A stretch of DNA of 64,000 nt from Parahaliea mediterranea (GTDB lineage Bacteria; Pseudomonadota; Gammaproteobacteria; Pseudomonadales; Halieaceae). The stretch spans positions 1-64,000 of the forward strand of contig NZ_JAFKCZ010000007.1 in the NCBI RefSeq assembly GCF_017255185.1, given 5' to 3'. The position numbers and the translations under genes were made by a program. The notes under the pieces are model-generated. The model had not been told where the DNA came from, ran no database searches, and worked only from the letters and a program-made list of their open reading frames with translations. Shown here in pieces: positions 9,378-17,700 of this stretch (position 1 is the stretch's first letter; every line of letters begins with the position of its first letter).

Positions 9378-12223
9378 GCCGAACCGCCGTCGCGCGCCGG
9401 GTCGCCGCCAAGGAGACGCGGCTGTTCTTCGCCTCGCCGGTGGCCTGGCTGTTCCTCGCCACTTTCACCGGCGCGACCCTGTTTATCGTGTTCTGGGTGG
9501 AATCGTTCTTCGCCCGCAATATTGCCGACCTGCGCCCGCTGTTTCGCTGGATGCCGGTACTGCTGGCCTTTCTGTGCCCGGCGCTGACCATGCGCATGTG
9601 GAGCGAGGAACGCCAGCGCCACACCCTGGAACACGTACTCACCCAGCCGGTGGGCATCAGCCGCTTCGTGTTCGGCAAGTTCGGCGCCTGCCTGTTGCTA
9701 CTCGCCCTGGCGCTGCTGGCCACCGCGCCGCTGCCGGTGACCGTGAGCCTGATCGCGGAGCTGGACTGGGGGCCGGTGGCCGCGGGCTACCTGGCGGCGC
9801 TGCTGCTGGGCAGCGCCTACCTCAGCATCGGCCTGTTCGTCTCCGCCTGCACCGACAACCCCATTGTCAGCCTGATCGCCTCGGTGGCGCTGTGCATCGC
9901 CCTCTACCTGCTGGGCAGCCCGCTGCTCACCGGCTTCTTCGAGGCCGGCACCGCCGACTGGCTGCGGGCCCTGGGCAGCGGCTCACGTTTCGAGAGCATC
10001 GCCCGCGGCGTGGTGGACGTTCGCGATCTCTACTACTACCTGGGACTCACCGGCGTGTTTCTCACGCTGAACGTGTACGCCCTGGAGCGCGGCCGCTGGT
10101 CCCGGGCGCACAGCCGCCGGCACCGCTACTGGCGCTCGGTCGCCGCGCTGCTGGTGGTCAACTTCCTGCTGGCCAATGTCTGGCTGCACAAAGTGCCCGG
10201 CCTGCGACTGGACGTGACCGAGGGGCGACTGTACTCGCTGTCCGACACCACCGGGCAGTTCCTGCAGCGATTGGAGGAGCCGTTGCTGATCCGCGGGTAT
10301 TTCAGCGAGCGCACCCACCCGCTGCTGGCGCCGCTGGTACCGCAACTGCGCGACCTCATCGAGGAATACCGGGAAGCGTCCGGCGGCAGGGTACGGGTGG
10401 AATTTGTCGACCCCGCGGACAACCCCGACCTGGAGCGCGAGGCGATCGAGCGCTACGGCCTGCGCGCCGCGCCCTTCCAGGTGTCGGACCGCCACCAGTC
10501 CGCCGTGGTCAACGCCTGGTTCCACCTGGTGGTGCACTACGGCGACGAATTCGAAACCCTGGGTTTTGGCGAACTGATCGAAGTGCGCAACGCGGTCAAC
10601 GCCCAGCCGGAGGTGCGGCTGCGCAACCCGGAGTACGACCTCACCCGGGCGATCCGCGATGTCCTCTACAGCTACCGCAGCGGCGGGCAGCTGTTCGCCG
10701 GCATCGACACACCGGTGGAACTGGTGGCCTATGTCTCCGACGACGTCCTGCTACCGCCGCTGTTGCAGACCTACCGCCAATCCATCGCCAGCCAGCTGCA
10801 AGCTATCGCCGCGGAGTCTGGCGGCAAGTTCAGCTACCGTTTCGTCGCGCCGGAAGCCGATGGCGGCCTCGAGGCGCGCCGCATCGTGGACGAGTGGGGC
10901 TTCACGCCGATGGCGACCGCCATCGGCGAGGGTCGGGAATTTTTCTTCTATCTCACCCTCGAGGATGACCACCAGGTGGTCCAGCTCCCCAACGACAGCT
11001 TCGACCCCGGCGATTTCCGCCGCGACCTGGAGACGGGGCTGCGCCGCTTCTCCAGCGGCTTCACCCGCACTGTCGCCCTGGCGGTGCCGACCCCGCGCGA
11101 ACAGGGATACCCATTCAACGGCGGCGCACCGACCTTCAGCCAGCTGGAGCAGATGATCACCCGTGACTACAGCATCCGCATGGAACAGCTGGCGGACGGC
11201 AGCGTGACCCCCGAGGCGGATATCCTGGTGGTGGTGGCCCCGCACCAACTCGACACGCACGCGCGCTACGCCATCGACCAGTTCCTGATGCGCGGGGGCA
11301 CCGTGCTCCTGGCCACCTCCCCCTGGACCGTGTCGCTGGCCGGCGAAGACATGCGCCTGTTGCCCTGGCCCAGCGGGCTGGAAGAGTGGCTGGCCCACCA
11401 CGGCCTGCACATCGGCGACGAGCTGGTCATGGACGATCAGAACGCCACCTTCCCCGCGCCGGTCATCCGCCGCGTCGGCGACCGCGAGTTTCGCGAGCTG
11501 CAGCTGGTCGACTACCCCTACTTTATCGACCTGCGGCCACCGGGACTCAACCCGGACCACCCGATCACCGCCAACCTGCCGCGACTCACCATGGGCTGGG
11601 CCTCCCCGGTAACGGTCCAGCGCGGTGAAAACCAGCGCCTTACCACCCTGCTGCGCAGCTCGCCGGCCGCCTGGCTGTCCAGCGCCGGCGATGTCACCCC
11701 GCGGGCGGACAGCGACGGGCAAGCAACTTTCTACGGCCAGGGAGAACGCAAGCCGCGCACGCTGGGGGTGATTCTCCAGGGGCGCTTCCACTCCCAATTC
11801 ACCGACCGCCCACCCCCGAAGCCATCGGAGGCCGGTGATGCCAGCGACCCGCCAGCGGAAGAGTTGCAGCCACTGGTGGAGCTCTCGCCGCTGTCGGCGC
11901 GCATTATTTTGTTCAGCTCCAACGATTTCCTCGACGACCAGACGCTCAACGCGGCGGCCGGCGTCTCCGGTACCCGGCAGCAGGAGGGCCTGGAGTTGCT
12001 GATGAACGCCATCGACTGGTCGTTGCGCGACAGCAGCCTGCTGCGCATCCGCTCCCGCGGCCACTTCAATCGCACGCTGCCGCCAATGAGTAACCAGGCA
12101 CAAACACTGATTGAGTATTTCAACTACGCCCTGGCGCTGGCCTGGCTGGCACTGCTGGCCCTGGTGCACTGGCTGCGCGCGCGCCTGCGCATGCGCCACT
12201 ACCGGAAAACACTGGCCCTATGA
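9374..12223 (+). CDS. ABC-2 type permease fused to GldG-like auxiliary protein
   Basis: A 949-residue fusion. The N-terminal 240 residues are a six-helix ABC-2 permease (GldF-like). A further transmembrane helix (about 260-280, VAALLVVNFLLANVWLH) begins the GldG-like part. That part has a large extracytoplasmic domain starting with LDVTEGRLYSLSDTT, the hallmark opening of GldG/ABC_transp_aux proteins. A C-terminal helix (about 915-935) with a basic tail anchors the end. The GTG start at 9374 overlaps the ATPase stop (GTGA), and the 3' end overlaps the DUF4340 gene (ATGA). In Bacteroidetes GldF and GldG are separate gliding proteins. Here they are fused in a bacterium with no other gliding genes visible, so a gliding role should not be assumed. 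Confidence 0.9.
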   Translation: MSRTAVARRVAAKETRLFFASPVAWLFLATFTGATLFIVFWVESFFARNIADLRPLFRWMPVLLAFLCPALTMRMWSEERQRHTLEHVLTQPVGISRFVFGKFGACLLLLALALLATAPLPVTVSLIAELDWGPVAAGYLAALLLGSAYLSIGLFVSACTDNPIVSLIASVALCIALYLLGSPLLTGFFEAGTADWLRALGSGSRFESIARGVVDVRDLYYYLGLTGVFLTLNVYALERGRWSRAHSRRHRYWRSVAALLVVNFLLANVWLHKVPGLRLDVTEGRLYSLSDTTGQFLQRLEEPLLIRGYFSERTHPLLAPLVPQLRDLIEEYREASGGRVRVEFVDPADNPDLEREAIERYGLRAAPFQVSDRHQSAVVNAWFHLVVHYGDEFETLGFGELIEVRNAVNAQPEVRLRNPEYDLTRAIRDVLYSYRSGGQLFAGIDTPVELVAYVSDDVLLPPLLQTYRQSIASQLQAIAAESGGKFSYRFVAPEADGGLEARRIVDEWGFTPMATAIGEGREFFFYLTLEDDHQVVQLPNDSFDPGDFRRDLETGLRRFSSGFTRTVALAVPTPREQGYPFNGGAPTFSQLEQMITRDYSIRMEQLADGSVTPEADILVVVAPHQLDTHARYAIDQFLMRGGTVLLATSPWTVSLAGEDMRLLPWPSGLEEWLAHHGLHIGDELVMDDQNATFPAPVIRRVGDREFRELQLVDYPYFIDLRPPGLNPDHPITANLPRLTMGWASPVTVQRGENQRLTTLLRSSPAAWLSSAGDVTPRADSDGQATFYGQGERKPRTLGVILQGRFHSQFTDRPPPKPSEAGDASDPPAEELQPLVELSPLSARIILFSSNDFLDDQTLNAAAGVSGTRQQEGLELLMNAIDWSLRDSSLLRIRSRGHFNRTLPPMSNQAQTLIEYFNYALALAWLALLALVHWLRARLRMRHYRKTLAL

Positions 12224-13128
12224 AGCGCACCATCGTCAGCCTGCTGTTTCTACTGCTGGTGCAGTGCGGACTGGCGGCACTGTTGTACTGGCCGGGAAAC
12301 AGCGACACCGGCGACGCCCGGCACCTGCTGGACAGCCGCGCGGCCTTGCGGGTCGACGCGATACGGATCGCCGACGACAGGGACAACGAGGTCCTGCTGC
12401 AAAACCTTCACGGCCGCTGGGTGCTACCGGATCTGCACAACCTGCCCGCGGACCACGCGCACATCCAGGAGCTGATCGATACCCTGACGCGGCCGCCGCG
12501 CGGTTTTCCCGTGGCCGAGAGCGCCGCCGCCCGGCAGCGCTTCCGGGTGGCTTCCTACCACTACAAGCGCCGGCTCACCTTCCTCGGCAACGGCGAGGCA
12601 CTGGCCACCATCTACCTCGGCCGCTCACCCGCCTACCGCGCGGTATACGCCCGCAGCGACAGCTACCCCGCGATCTACCGCCTGCAATACAACAACCACG
12701 ACGCGCCGGCGACCCCGGACGCCTGGCTCGATCCCGGCCTGCTCGCGATCGAGGGGCCGCGCGCCATCGCCATCGACGGCACCCAGTTGCGCCGCGACGA
12801 CCAGGGACGGTGGCGCGGCGCCGCGGGAAGCGCCCCGGAGCCGCGGGAGCTGGCGGCCCTGCTCGACGCCCTCGCCACGCTGACGGTGCAGGGGCTGGCG
12901 GACGAGGACGCGCAGCGCAGCCTGGCGGAATCGGGCCGCGCCGCGCGCCGCCTGCGCGTGGAATACAACGGCCAGTCGATCCTGCTGGAGCTGTTCCGCG
13001 ACGGCGAGCGCTACTACGTCCACGACAGCCGCTATCCGCCGTTTTTGAGCCTCAGCAGGCGGCAGTACCAGCGGCTGATGGACATTGACATAGCATCGCT
13101 CGCGCCTTTGATTGACACCAACAACTGA
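12220..13128 (+). CDS. DUF4340 domain protein, partner of the Gld-like ABC system
   Basis: A 302-residue protein with one N-terminal transmembrane helix (about residues 4-24) and a long extracytoplasmic part matching the DUF4340 pattern: an early ADDRDNEVLLQN beta segment, then WVLPDLHNLPADHAHIQELIDTL. DUF4340 genes regularly follow GldA/GldF/GldG sets, which supports the call. The ATG overlaps the previous stop by four bases (ATGA), so translation is coupled. Biochemical role unknown; an assembly or substrate-handling subunit of the exporter is inferred. Confidence 0.88.
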   Translation: MKRTIVSLLFLLLVQCGLAALLYWPGNSDTGDARHLLDSRAALRVDAIRIADDRDNEVLLQNLHGRWVLPDLHNLPADHAHIQELIDTLTRPPRGFPVAESAAARQRFRVASYHYKRRLTFLGNGEALATIYLGRSPAYRAVYARSDSYPAIYRLQYNNHDAPATPDAWLDPGLLAIEGPRAIAIDGTQLRRDDQGRWRGAAGSAPEPRELAALLDALATLTVQGLADEDAQRSLAESGRAARRLRVEYNGQSILLELFRDGERYYVHDSRYPPFLSLSRRQYQRLMDIDIASLAPLIDTNN

Positions 13129-13146
13129 CGTCCGGCCGCGCCAGGT

Positions 13147-14031
13147 TCAGCCCTGGAGTTTGCGCAGGATGCTGGAGAAATCCAGTTGGCCATTCCCCGC
13201 CGACTGGTGCTCGCTATACAGCGCCCGGGCCAATTGCCCCATGCGGTTGTCGACGTCGCTGTGCTCGGCGATATCCAACGCCAGCCCCAGGTCCTTGACC
13301 ATCAAATCGACCATGAAACCGGGCTTGTAATCGTTGCTGGCGGGGGCCTTCTCCATCACTCCCGGGTAGGGGTTGTAGACCTCCAGCGACCAGTTGCGCC
13401 CGGAGCTGGCAAGCATGATCTCCGACAGCACCTTCGGGTCGAGGCCGTTGCGCGCGCCCATCTCCAGGGCCTCACAGGTGCCGATCATGTGAATCGCCAA
13501 CAGCATGTTGTTGCAGCCCTTGGCCACCTGGCCGGCGCCGGCGGGGCCGGCGTGGAAAATGTTTTTGCCCATGTCGGACAGGATGGCCTTTGCCTTGGGG
13601 AAGGTCTCCGCCTCGCCGCCGCACATGAAGGCCAGGGTGCCCGCCGCCGCGGCGGCCACGCCACCGGAGACCGGCGCGTCCATGAAGCCGATACCCGCCT
13701 CGCGGGCCGCCTCGCCAACCTCGCGCGCGGTGGCGGCGTCGATGGTGCTGCAATCCAGGACCGTGGTGCTCTTGTCGAGTTGTTGCAGCAGGCCTTCGTC
13801 GCCGAGATACAAGCCGGCCACGTGTTTGCCGGCGGGCAGCATGCTGATGACGTAATCGACACCGCTCGCGGCCTCGGCGGCGGAGGATGCGATGCTCGCA
13901 CCCACTGCCGCCAGCTGTTCACAGGCCGGCGCCGAGAGGTCGAACACCTTCACCGCGTGACCGGCCTTGACCAGGTTGGTGGCCATGGGGCCACCCATGT
14001 TGCCGAGGCCAATAAACGCTACCTTTGCCAT
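13147..14031 (-). CDS. mmsB: 3-hydroxyisobutyrate dehydrogenase
   Basis: A 294-residue NAD-dependent enzyme that oxidises 3-hydroxyisobutyrate to methylmalonate semialdehyde in valine degradation. N-terminal Rossmann motif FIGLGNMGGPMA (residues 5-16). Substrate-binding signature DAPVSGG near 118-124. The catalytic Lys lies in AGQVAKGCNN (about 164-173). The length is normal for the family (about 295). ATG 14031 is preceded by GAGGAATTCCGAC; the longer frame upstream lacks family similarity. It is the last gene of the valine operon, 31 bp after the hydrolase gene. Confidence 0.94.
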   Translation of the reverse strand: MAKVAFIGLGNMGGPMATNLVKAGHAVKVFDLSAPACEQLAAVGASIASSAAEAASGVDYVISMLPAGKHVAGLYLGDEGLLQQLDKSTTVLDCSTIDAATAREVGEAAREAGIGFMDAPVSGGVAAAAAGTLAFMCGGEAETFPKAKAILSDMGKNIFHAGPAGAGQVAKGCNNMLLAIHMIGTCEALEMGARNGLDPKVLSEIMLASSGRNWSLEVYNPYPGVMEKAPASNDYKPGFMVDLMVKDLGLALDIAEHSDVDNRMGQLARALYSEHQSAGNGQLDFSSILRKLQG

Positions 14032-14062
14032 GTCGGAATTCCTCGTTGTTGGTGACAGCCGC

Positions 14063-15175
14063 TTACAGATCGGCCAGTGGATTGGCGGGCCAGGGGGCAC
14101 GGAAAAAGCCCTCGAGTACCTCCTCCGGCACATCGCGGGAGGTGGCGTACTGCCAGGCGGGCTTGCGGTCCTTGTCGATCAGCAGCGCGCGCACACCCTC
14201 GGCGAACTCGGGGTGGCGCACCACGTTGGTGGCCAGCTGCGCCTCGGCCTGGAACACTTCGCGCAGCGAGGCGTGACGGGTCTCCCACAGTTGCCGGTGA
14301 ATCCACAGCGCGGCGAGCTTCGAGCCGTGGGCCAGGCTGTCCCGGGCCCGCGCCAGCCAGGGGTCGTCGGTCTGCTGGGCGATGATATTGTCGATCACCT
14401 GGTGCACGTCGTCGCCGTCGCACAGGCGGTTGATGGTGGCCATGTGCGGCTCCACCTGGCCCGCGGGCTGGCTGCCCAGGCTGCGCTCGGCGAAGGGCCG
14501 CAGGCAGTGGCGCACGGTCTTGTGGTTGTCCCGCGGGTCGTGGCTCCAGTCCTGCTTCAACAAGCGCTCGATCAGGTCCGGCTTGTGCTCGCTGGCGATG
14601 AAACGGTCCGCCAGGCCGGTAAACAAAGCGTCGGCGGCGTTGATCGAAGCCCCGGTCAGGGCCAGGAACAGGCCCGTACTGCCCGGCATGTGGTTGAGGA
14701 ACCAGCTGCCGCCGACATCGGGGAACAGGGCGATGGTCACCTCCGGCATGGCGATGCGGGTGGTCTCGGTCACCACCCGGTGACCGCAGCCCGCCATCAC
14801 GCCCAGGCCACCGCCCATGACGATGCCGTGACCCCAGCACACCAGCGGTTTGGGGTAGGTGTGCAGGGTATGATTCATGCGGTACTCGCGGGTGAAAAAA
14901 TCCTCCGCGTACTCGCAGGGGCCGCCGGGGGTCGCCACCGCCGAGCGGTGCAGCGCCTGCACGTCACCGCCGGCACAGAAGGCCTTGTCGCCACTGCCCT
15001 CGATGAACACCGCCGCGACGTGCTCGTCGTCGCGCCACTCGTCCAGCTGCGCCTGCAACAGGTCCACCATTTCCAGGGTCAGGGAGTTCAGGGTGCCGGG
15101 GACATTCAGGGTCACCCGGCCAATGCGGCCGGCGTTGGCCGGCAGTTCCTCGAATACGATCGGGGCGTCACTCAT
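14063..15175 (-). CDS. 3-hydroxyisobutyryl-CoA hydrolase (ECH/isomerase family)
   Basis: A 370-residue enzyme of the crotonase superfamily, HIBCH type. It releases 3-hydroxyisobutyrate from its CoA ester, one step before MmsB. The oxyanion-hole motifs are AFCAGGDV (about 66-73) and HGIVMGGGLGV (about 115-125). The family-specific catalytic acids are in MPEVTIALFPDVGG (Glu about 143, Asp about 151). The long C-terminal half (ECH_2) distinguishes it from ordinary hydratases. Its position between the hydratase and mmsB fits exactly. ATG 15175. Confidence 0.92.
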   Translation of the reverse strand: MSDAPIVFEELPANAGRIGRVTLNVPGTLNSLTLEMVDLLQAQLDEWRDDEHVAAVFIEGSGDKAFCAGGDVQALHRSAVATPGGPCEYAEDFFTREYRMNHTLHTYPKPLVCWGHGIVMGGGLGVMAGCGHRVVTETTRIAMPEVTIALFPDVGGSWFLNHMPGSTGLFLALTGASINAADALFTGLADRFIASEHKPDLIERLLKQDWSHDPRDNHKTVRHCLRPFAERSLGSQPAGQVEPHMATINRLCDGDDVHQVIDNIIAQQTDDPWLARARDSLAHGSKLAALWIHRQLWETRHASLREVFQAEAQLATNVVRHPEFAEGVRALLIDKDRKPAWQYATSRDVPEEVLEGFFRAPWPANPLADL

Positions 15176-15193
15176 ACCTGTGGCCTCTTCGGG

Positions 15194-15994
15194 TTATTGG
15201 TTCTTCCATTGGGGCTTGCGCTTTTCCAGGAAGGCATTGACACCCTCGCGCTGGTCCTCGGTGGAGAACAGTTCCACGAACAGTTCGCGCTCGCCGGCCA
15301 GGCCATCGCCCAGGGCCTTGTCGCGGGCGGAGTGGATCAGTTGCTTGCAGCGGCCGATGGACGAGGGGCTCTGCTCGCCCACCTGCTCGGCCAGGGCCAG
15401 CGCCTTGTCCAGGGCCTCGCCGGTGCCGACCACTTCCTCCACCAGGCCGATGCGCTCGGCCTTGTCGGCCTTGATGCGCTCGCCGCAGAGGATCATGCGC
15501 TTGGCCCAGCCCTCGCCCACCAGCCAGGACAGGCGCTGGGTGCCGCCGGCGCAGGGCAGCAGGCCCACCTTGGCTTCCGGCAGGGCCATCTGCGCCTGCT
15601 CTTCCGCGATGCGGATATCGCAGGCCAGGGCCACTTCCAGGCCGCCGCCCATGGCGAAGCCATTGATGGCGGCGATGGACACGCCGCGGAAATCCGCCAG
15701 GGCCTCGAAGGCCTCGCCGAAGTAGCGCGCCATCTCGCCGGCTTTTTCCGGGTCGCCGTCGGCAAAGATCTTGAGGTCGGCGCCGGCGGAAAAGAACTTG
15801 TCCCCCGCGCCGGTCAGCACCAGGGCGTAGACGTCGCGGTTGGCGTTGAGCGCCTCCACCAGCGCCTTCAGCGCCGGCAGGCTCTCGACATCCCAGGTGT
15901 TGGCCGCCGGGTTGTCCACGGTAACCAGCGCGGTGTGACCGCGCAGCTCGACCTTGATCTTGTCGGATGTGCTTGCAATAGGACTCGGGCTCAT
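15194..15994 (-). CDS. Enoyl-CoA hydratase (methacrylyl-CoA hydratase step)
   Basis: A 266-residue crotonase-fold enzyme. Oxyanion-hole elements are FFSAGADLKIF (about residues 67-77) and NGFAMGGGLEVALACD (about 115-130). LPEAKVGLLPCAGGTQRL follows (about 142-159). In this operon it is expected to hydrate methacrylyl-CoA to 3-hydroxyisobutyryl-CoA. The ATG at 15994 overlaps the stop of the acyl-CoA dehydrogenase (ATGA). A much longer open frame runs upstream to 17062 but is an antisense-free out-of-frame read of the dehydrogenase, so the short start is used. Confidence 0.92.
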   Translation of the reverse strand: MSPSPIASTSDKIKVELRGHTALVTVDNPAANTWDVESLPALKALVEALNANRDVYALVLTGAGDKFFSAGADLKIFADGDPEKAGEMARYFGEAFEALADFRGVSIAAINGFAMGGGLEVALACDIRIAEEQAQMALPEAKVGLLPCAGGTQRLSWLVGEGWAKRMILCGERIKADKAERIGLVEEVVGTGEALDKALALAEQVGEQSPSSIGRCKQLIHSARDKALGDGLAGERELFVELFSTEDQREGVNAFLEKRKPQWKNQ

Positions 15995-17151
15995 TTGATA
16001 ACCTCCAGTGCGCCTTCCATGAAGAGTTTGCGCGATATGATCACGCGCATGATTTCGTTGGTACCCTCGAGGATCTGGTGCACGCGGGTGTCGCGCACAT
16101 GCCGCTCCATCGGGTACTCGCGGATATAACCGTAGCCGCCGAACAGTTGCAACGCGTCGTTGCAGATGGCGAAACCGGCGTCGGTGGCGAAGCGCTTGGC
16201 CATGGCGCAATAGGTGGAGGCCTGGCTGTCGCCATGGTCCAGCTTCCAGGCCGCCAGGCGCACCATCTGCCGCGCCGCCACCAGCTCGGTGAGCATGTCG
16301 GCGAGCTTGAACTGGGTGTGCTGGAAATCGGCGATGCGTGTACCGAACTGCTGCCGCTCCTGGACATAGCTCGTGGCCTCCTCCAGCGCCTGTTGGGCGG
16401 TGCCCACGCTGCAGGTGGCGATGTTGATGCGTCCGCCGTCGAGCCCCTCCATGGCGATGGCGAAACCCTGGCCCTCCTCGCCGAGGCGGTTGGCCACCGG
16501 TACGCGCACGTTGTCGAAGGTGATCATGCGCGTGGGCTGGGCGTTCCAGCCCATTTTGTCTTCCTTCTTGCCGTAGCTGACACCCTCGGCATCGGCCGGT
16601 ACCAACAGCGCGGTGATGCCTTTCGGGCCCGGATCGCCGGTACGCAGCATCACCACCAGGGCGTCGGTGTGACCGGCGCCGGAGATGAAGACCTTGCTGC
16701 CGTTGACCAGGTAGTCGTCGCCCTCGCGTACCGCGGTGGTGCGCAGGGAGGCGGCGTCGGAGCCGGCGCCGGGCTCGGTGAGGCAGTAGGAGGCGAGTTT
16801 GGCGCCCGTCACCAGCTCGGGGCACCAGGCCTCGACCAGGGCGTCGCCGCCGTACTTGCCGACCATGCTGGTGGCCATGTTGTGGATGGTGAGAAAGGCG
16901 GCGGTGGTGGTGCAGCCCTTGGCCAGTTCTTCCACGATCAGGCTGGCGTCCAGGCGCCCCATACCCAGGCCGCCGGCGCGTTCGGGCGTGTACATGCCCA
17001 TGAAACCCAGTTCGCCGGCCTGGGCGAGCACGTCCTTGGGAAAATGAGCCTGCTCGTCCCACTCGGCCGCGTGGGGGGCCAGGGCGCCCTCGCTAAAGGC
17101 GCGGGCGCTGTCGATAAAAGCTTTCTGGTCGTCGTTGAGGGAAAAGTCCAA
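15991..17151 (-). CDS. Acyl-CoA dehydrogenase, probable isobutyryl-CoA dehydrogenase
   Basis: A 386-residue FAD enzyme oxidising isobutyryl-CoA to methacrylyl-CoA. The FAD/substrate motif SYCLTEPGAGSDAASL lies near 123-138. The catalytic base is Glu362 in ILEGTNEIMR. LFGGYGYIREYP marks the C-terminal helical domain. The start is a TTG at 17151, preceded by GGAGGTCCCCAACC; the in-frame product begins MDFSLNDDQ as in homologues, and the nearby ATG at about 17165 is in another frame. A REP array fills the gap of over 500 bp back to mmsA. The operon context supports the valine assignment. Confidence 0.92.
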   Translation of the reverse strand: MDFSLNDDQKAFIDSARAFSEGALAPHAAEWDEQAHFPKDVLAQAGELGFMGMYTPERAGGLGMGRLDASLIVEELAKGCTTTAAFLTIHNMATSMVGKYGGDALVEAWCPELVTGAKLASYCLTEPGAGSDAASLRTTAVREGDDYLVNGSKVFISGAGHTDALVVMLRTGDPGPKGITALLVPADAEGVSYGKKEDKMGWNAQPTRMITFDNVRVPVANRLGEEGQGFAIAMEGLDGGRINIATCSVGTAQQALEEATSYVQERQQFGTRIADFQHTQFKLADMLTELVAARQMVRLAAWKLDHGDSQASTYCAMAKRFATDAGFAICNDALQLFGGYGYIREYPMERHVRDTRVHQILEGTNEIMRVIISRKLFMEGALEVIK

Positions 17152-17185
17152 GGTTGGGGACCTCCATTATTGTTGACGGACACCC

Positions 17186-17700
17186 TGTAGGGTCGCATTC
17201 ATTCGACCGGCACACCGGCCGACCGCGCGGCATTGGCCGGATGAATCCGGCCCTACAAGGGGACCGGTTTGCCACCCTGTAGGGTCGAATTCATTCGACC
17301 ATCACACCGGCCGACCGCGCGGCAATGGCCGGATGAATCCGGCCCTACAAGGGCCGGTTTGCCACCCTGTAGGGTCGAATTCATTCGACCATCACACCGG
17401 CCGACCGCGCGGCAATGGCCGGATGAATCCGGCCCTACAAGGGGTCGGTTTGCCACCCTGTAGGGTCGAATTCATTCGACCATCACACCGACCGACCGCG
17501 CGGCAATGGCCGGATGAATCCGACCCTACAAGGGGTCGGTTTGCCACCCTGTAGGGTCGAATTCATTCGACCATCACACCGGCCGACCGCGCGGCAATGG
17601 CCGGATGAATCCGGTCGTACAGGGAGCCGGTTTGCCACCCTGTAGGGTCGAATTCATTCGACCATCACACCGGCCGACCGGCCGCATGGCCGACACCCTA
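17186..17700. repeat. REP-like tandem array, six units of 90-92 bp, inside the valine operon
   Basis: Units start at TGTAGGG at 17186, 17278, 17368, 17459, 17550 and 17641. Each unit carries a first palindrome (GTCGAATTCATTCGAC), a GC-rich middle (CACACCGGCCGACCGCGCGGCAATGG) and a second palindrome (CCGGATGAATCCGG), and closes with CCCTACA, which pairs with the opening TGTAGGG. The sixth unit is cut short and runs into the mmsA stop codon at 17698-17700. The array separates mmsA from the four downstream genes. It could stabilise or terminate mmsA mRNA. Copies differ by a few substitutions, so the array is not brand new. Confidence 0.93.

Noticed and set aside
9374-13128. Gliding motility system
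   Set aside because: Only GldA/F/G-like parts plus DUF4340 occur. The outer-membrane and adhesin gliding genes are absent, so the name would mislead.
13967-16129. 720-codon open frame on the plus strand
   Set aside because: Antisense to mmsB, the hydrolase and the hydratase, which are all clear family members. Composition is typical of a shadow frame.
15995-17062. Extension of the hydratase gene to a 622-codon protein
   Set aside because: The extra part overlaps the acyl-CoA dehydrogenase in another frame and has no domain; the ATG at 15994 with an ATGA junction is the natural start.
17186-17700. CRISPR array
   Set aside because: Units are tandem and whole-unit similar, there are no unique spacers between short direct repeats, the repeats are palindromic at 80-92 bp spacing, and there are no cas genes. 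The same applies to 28833-29216.
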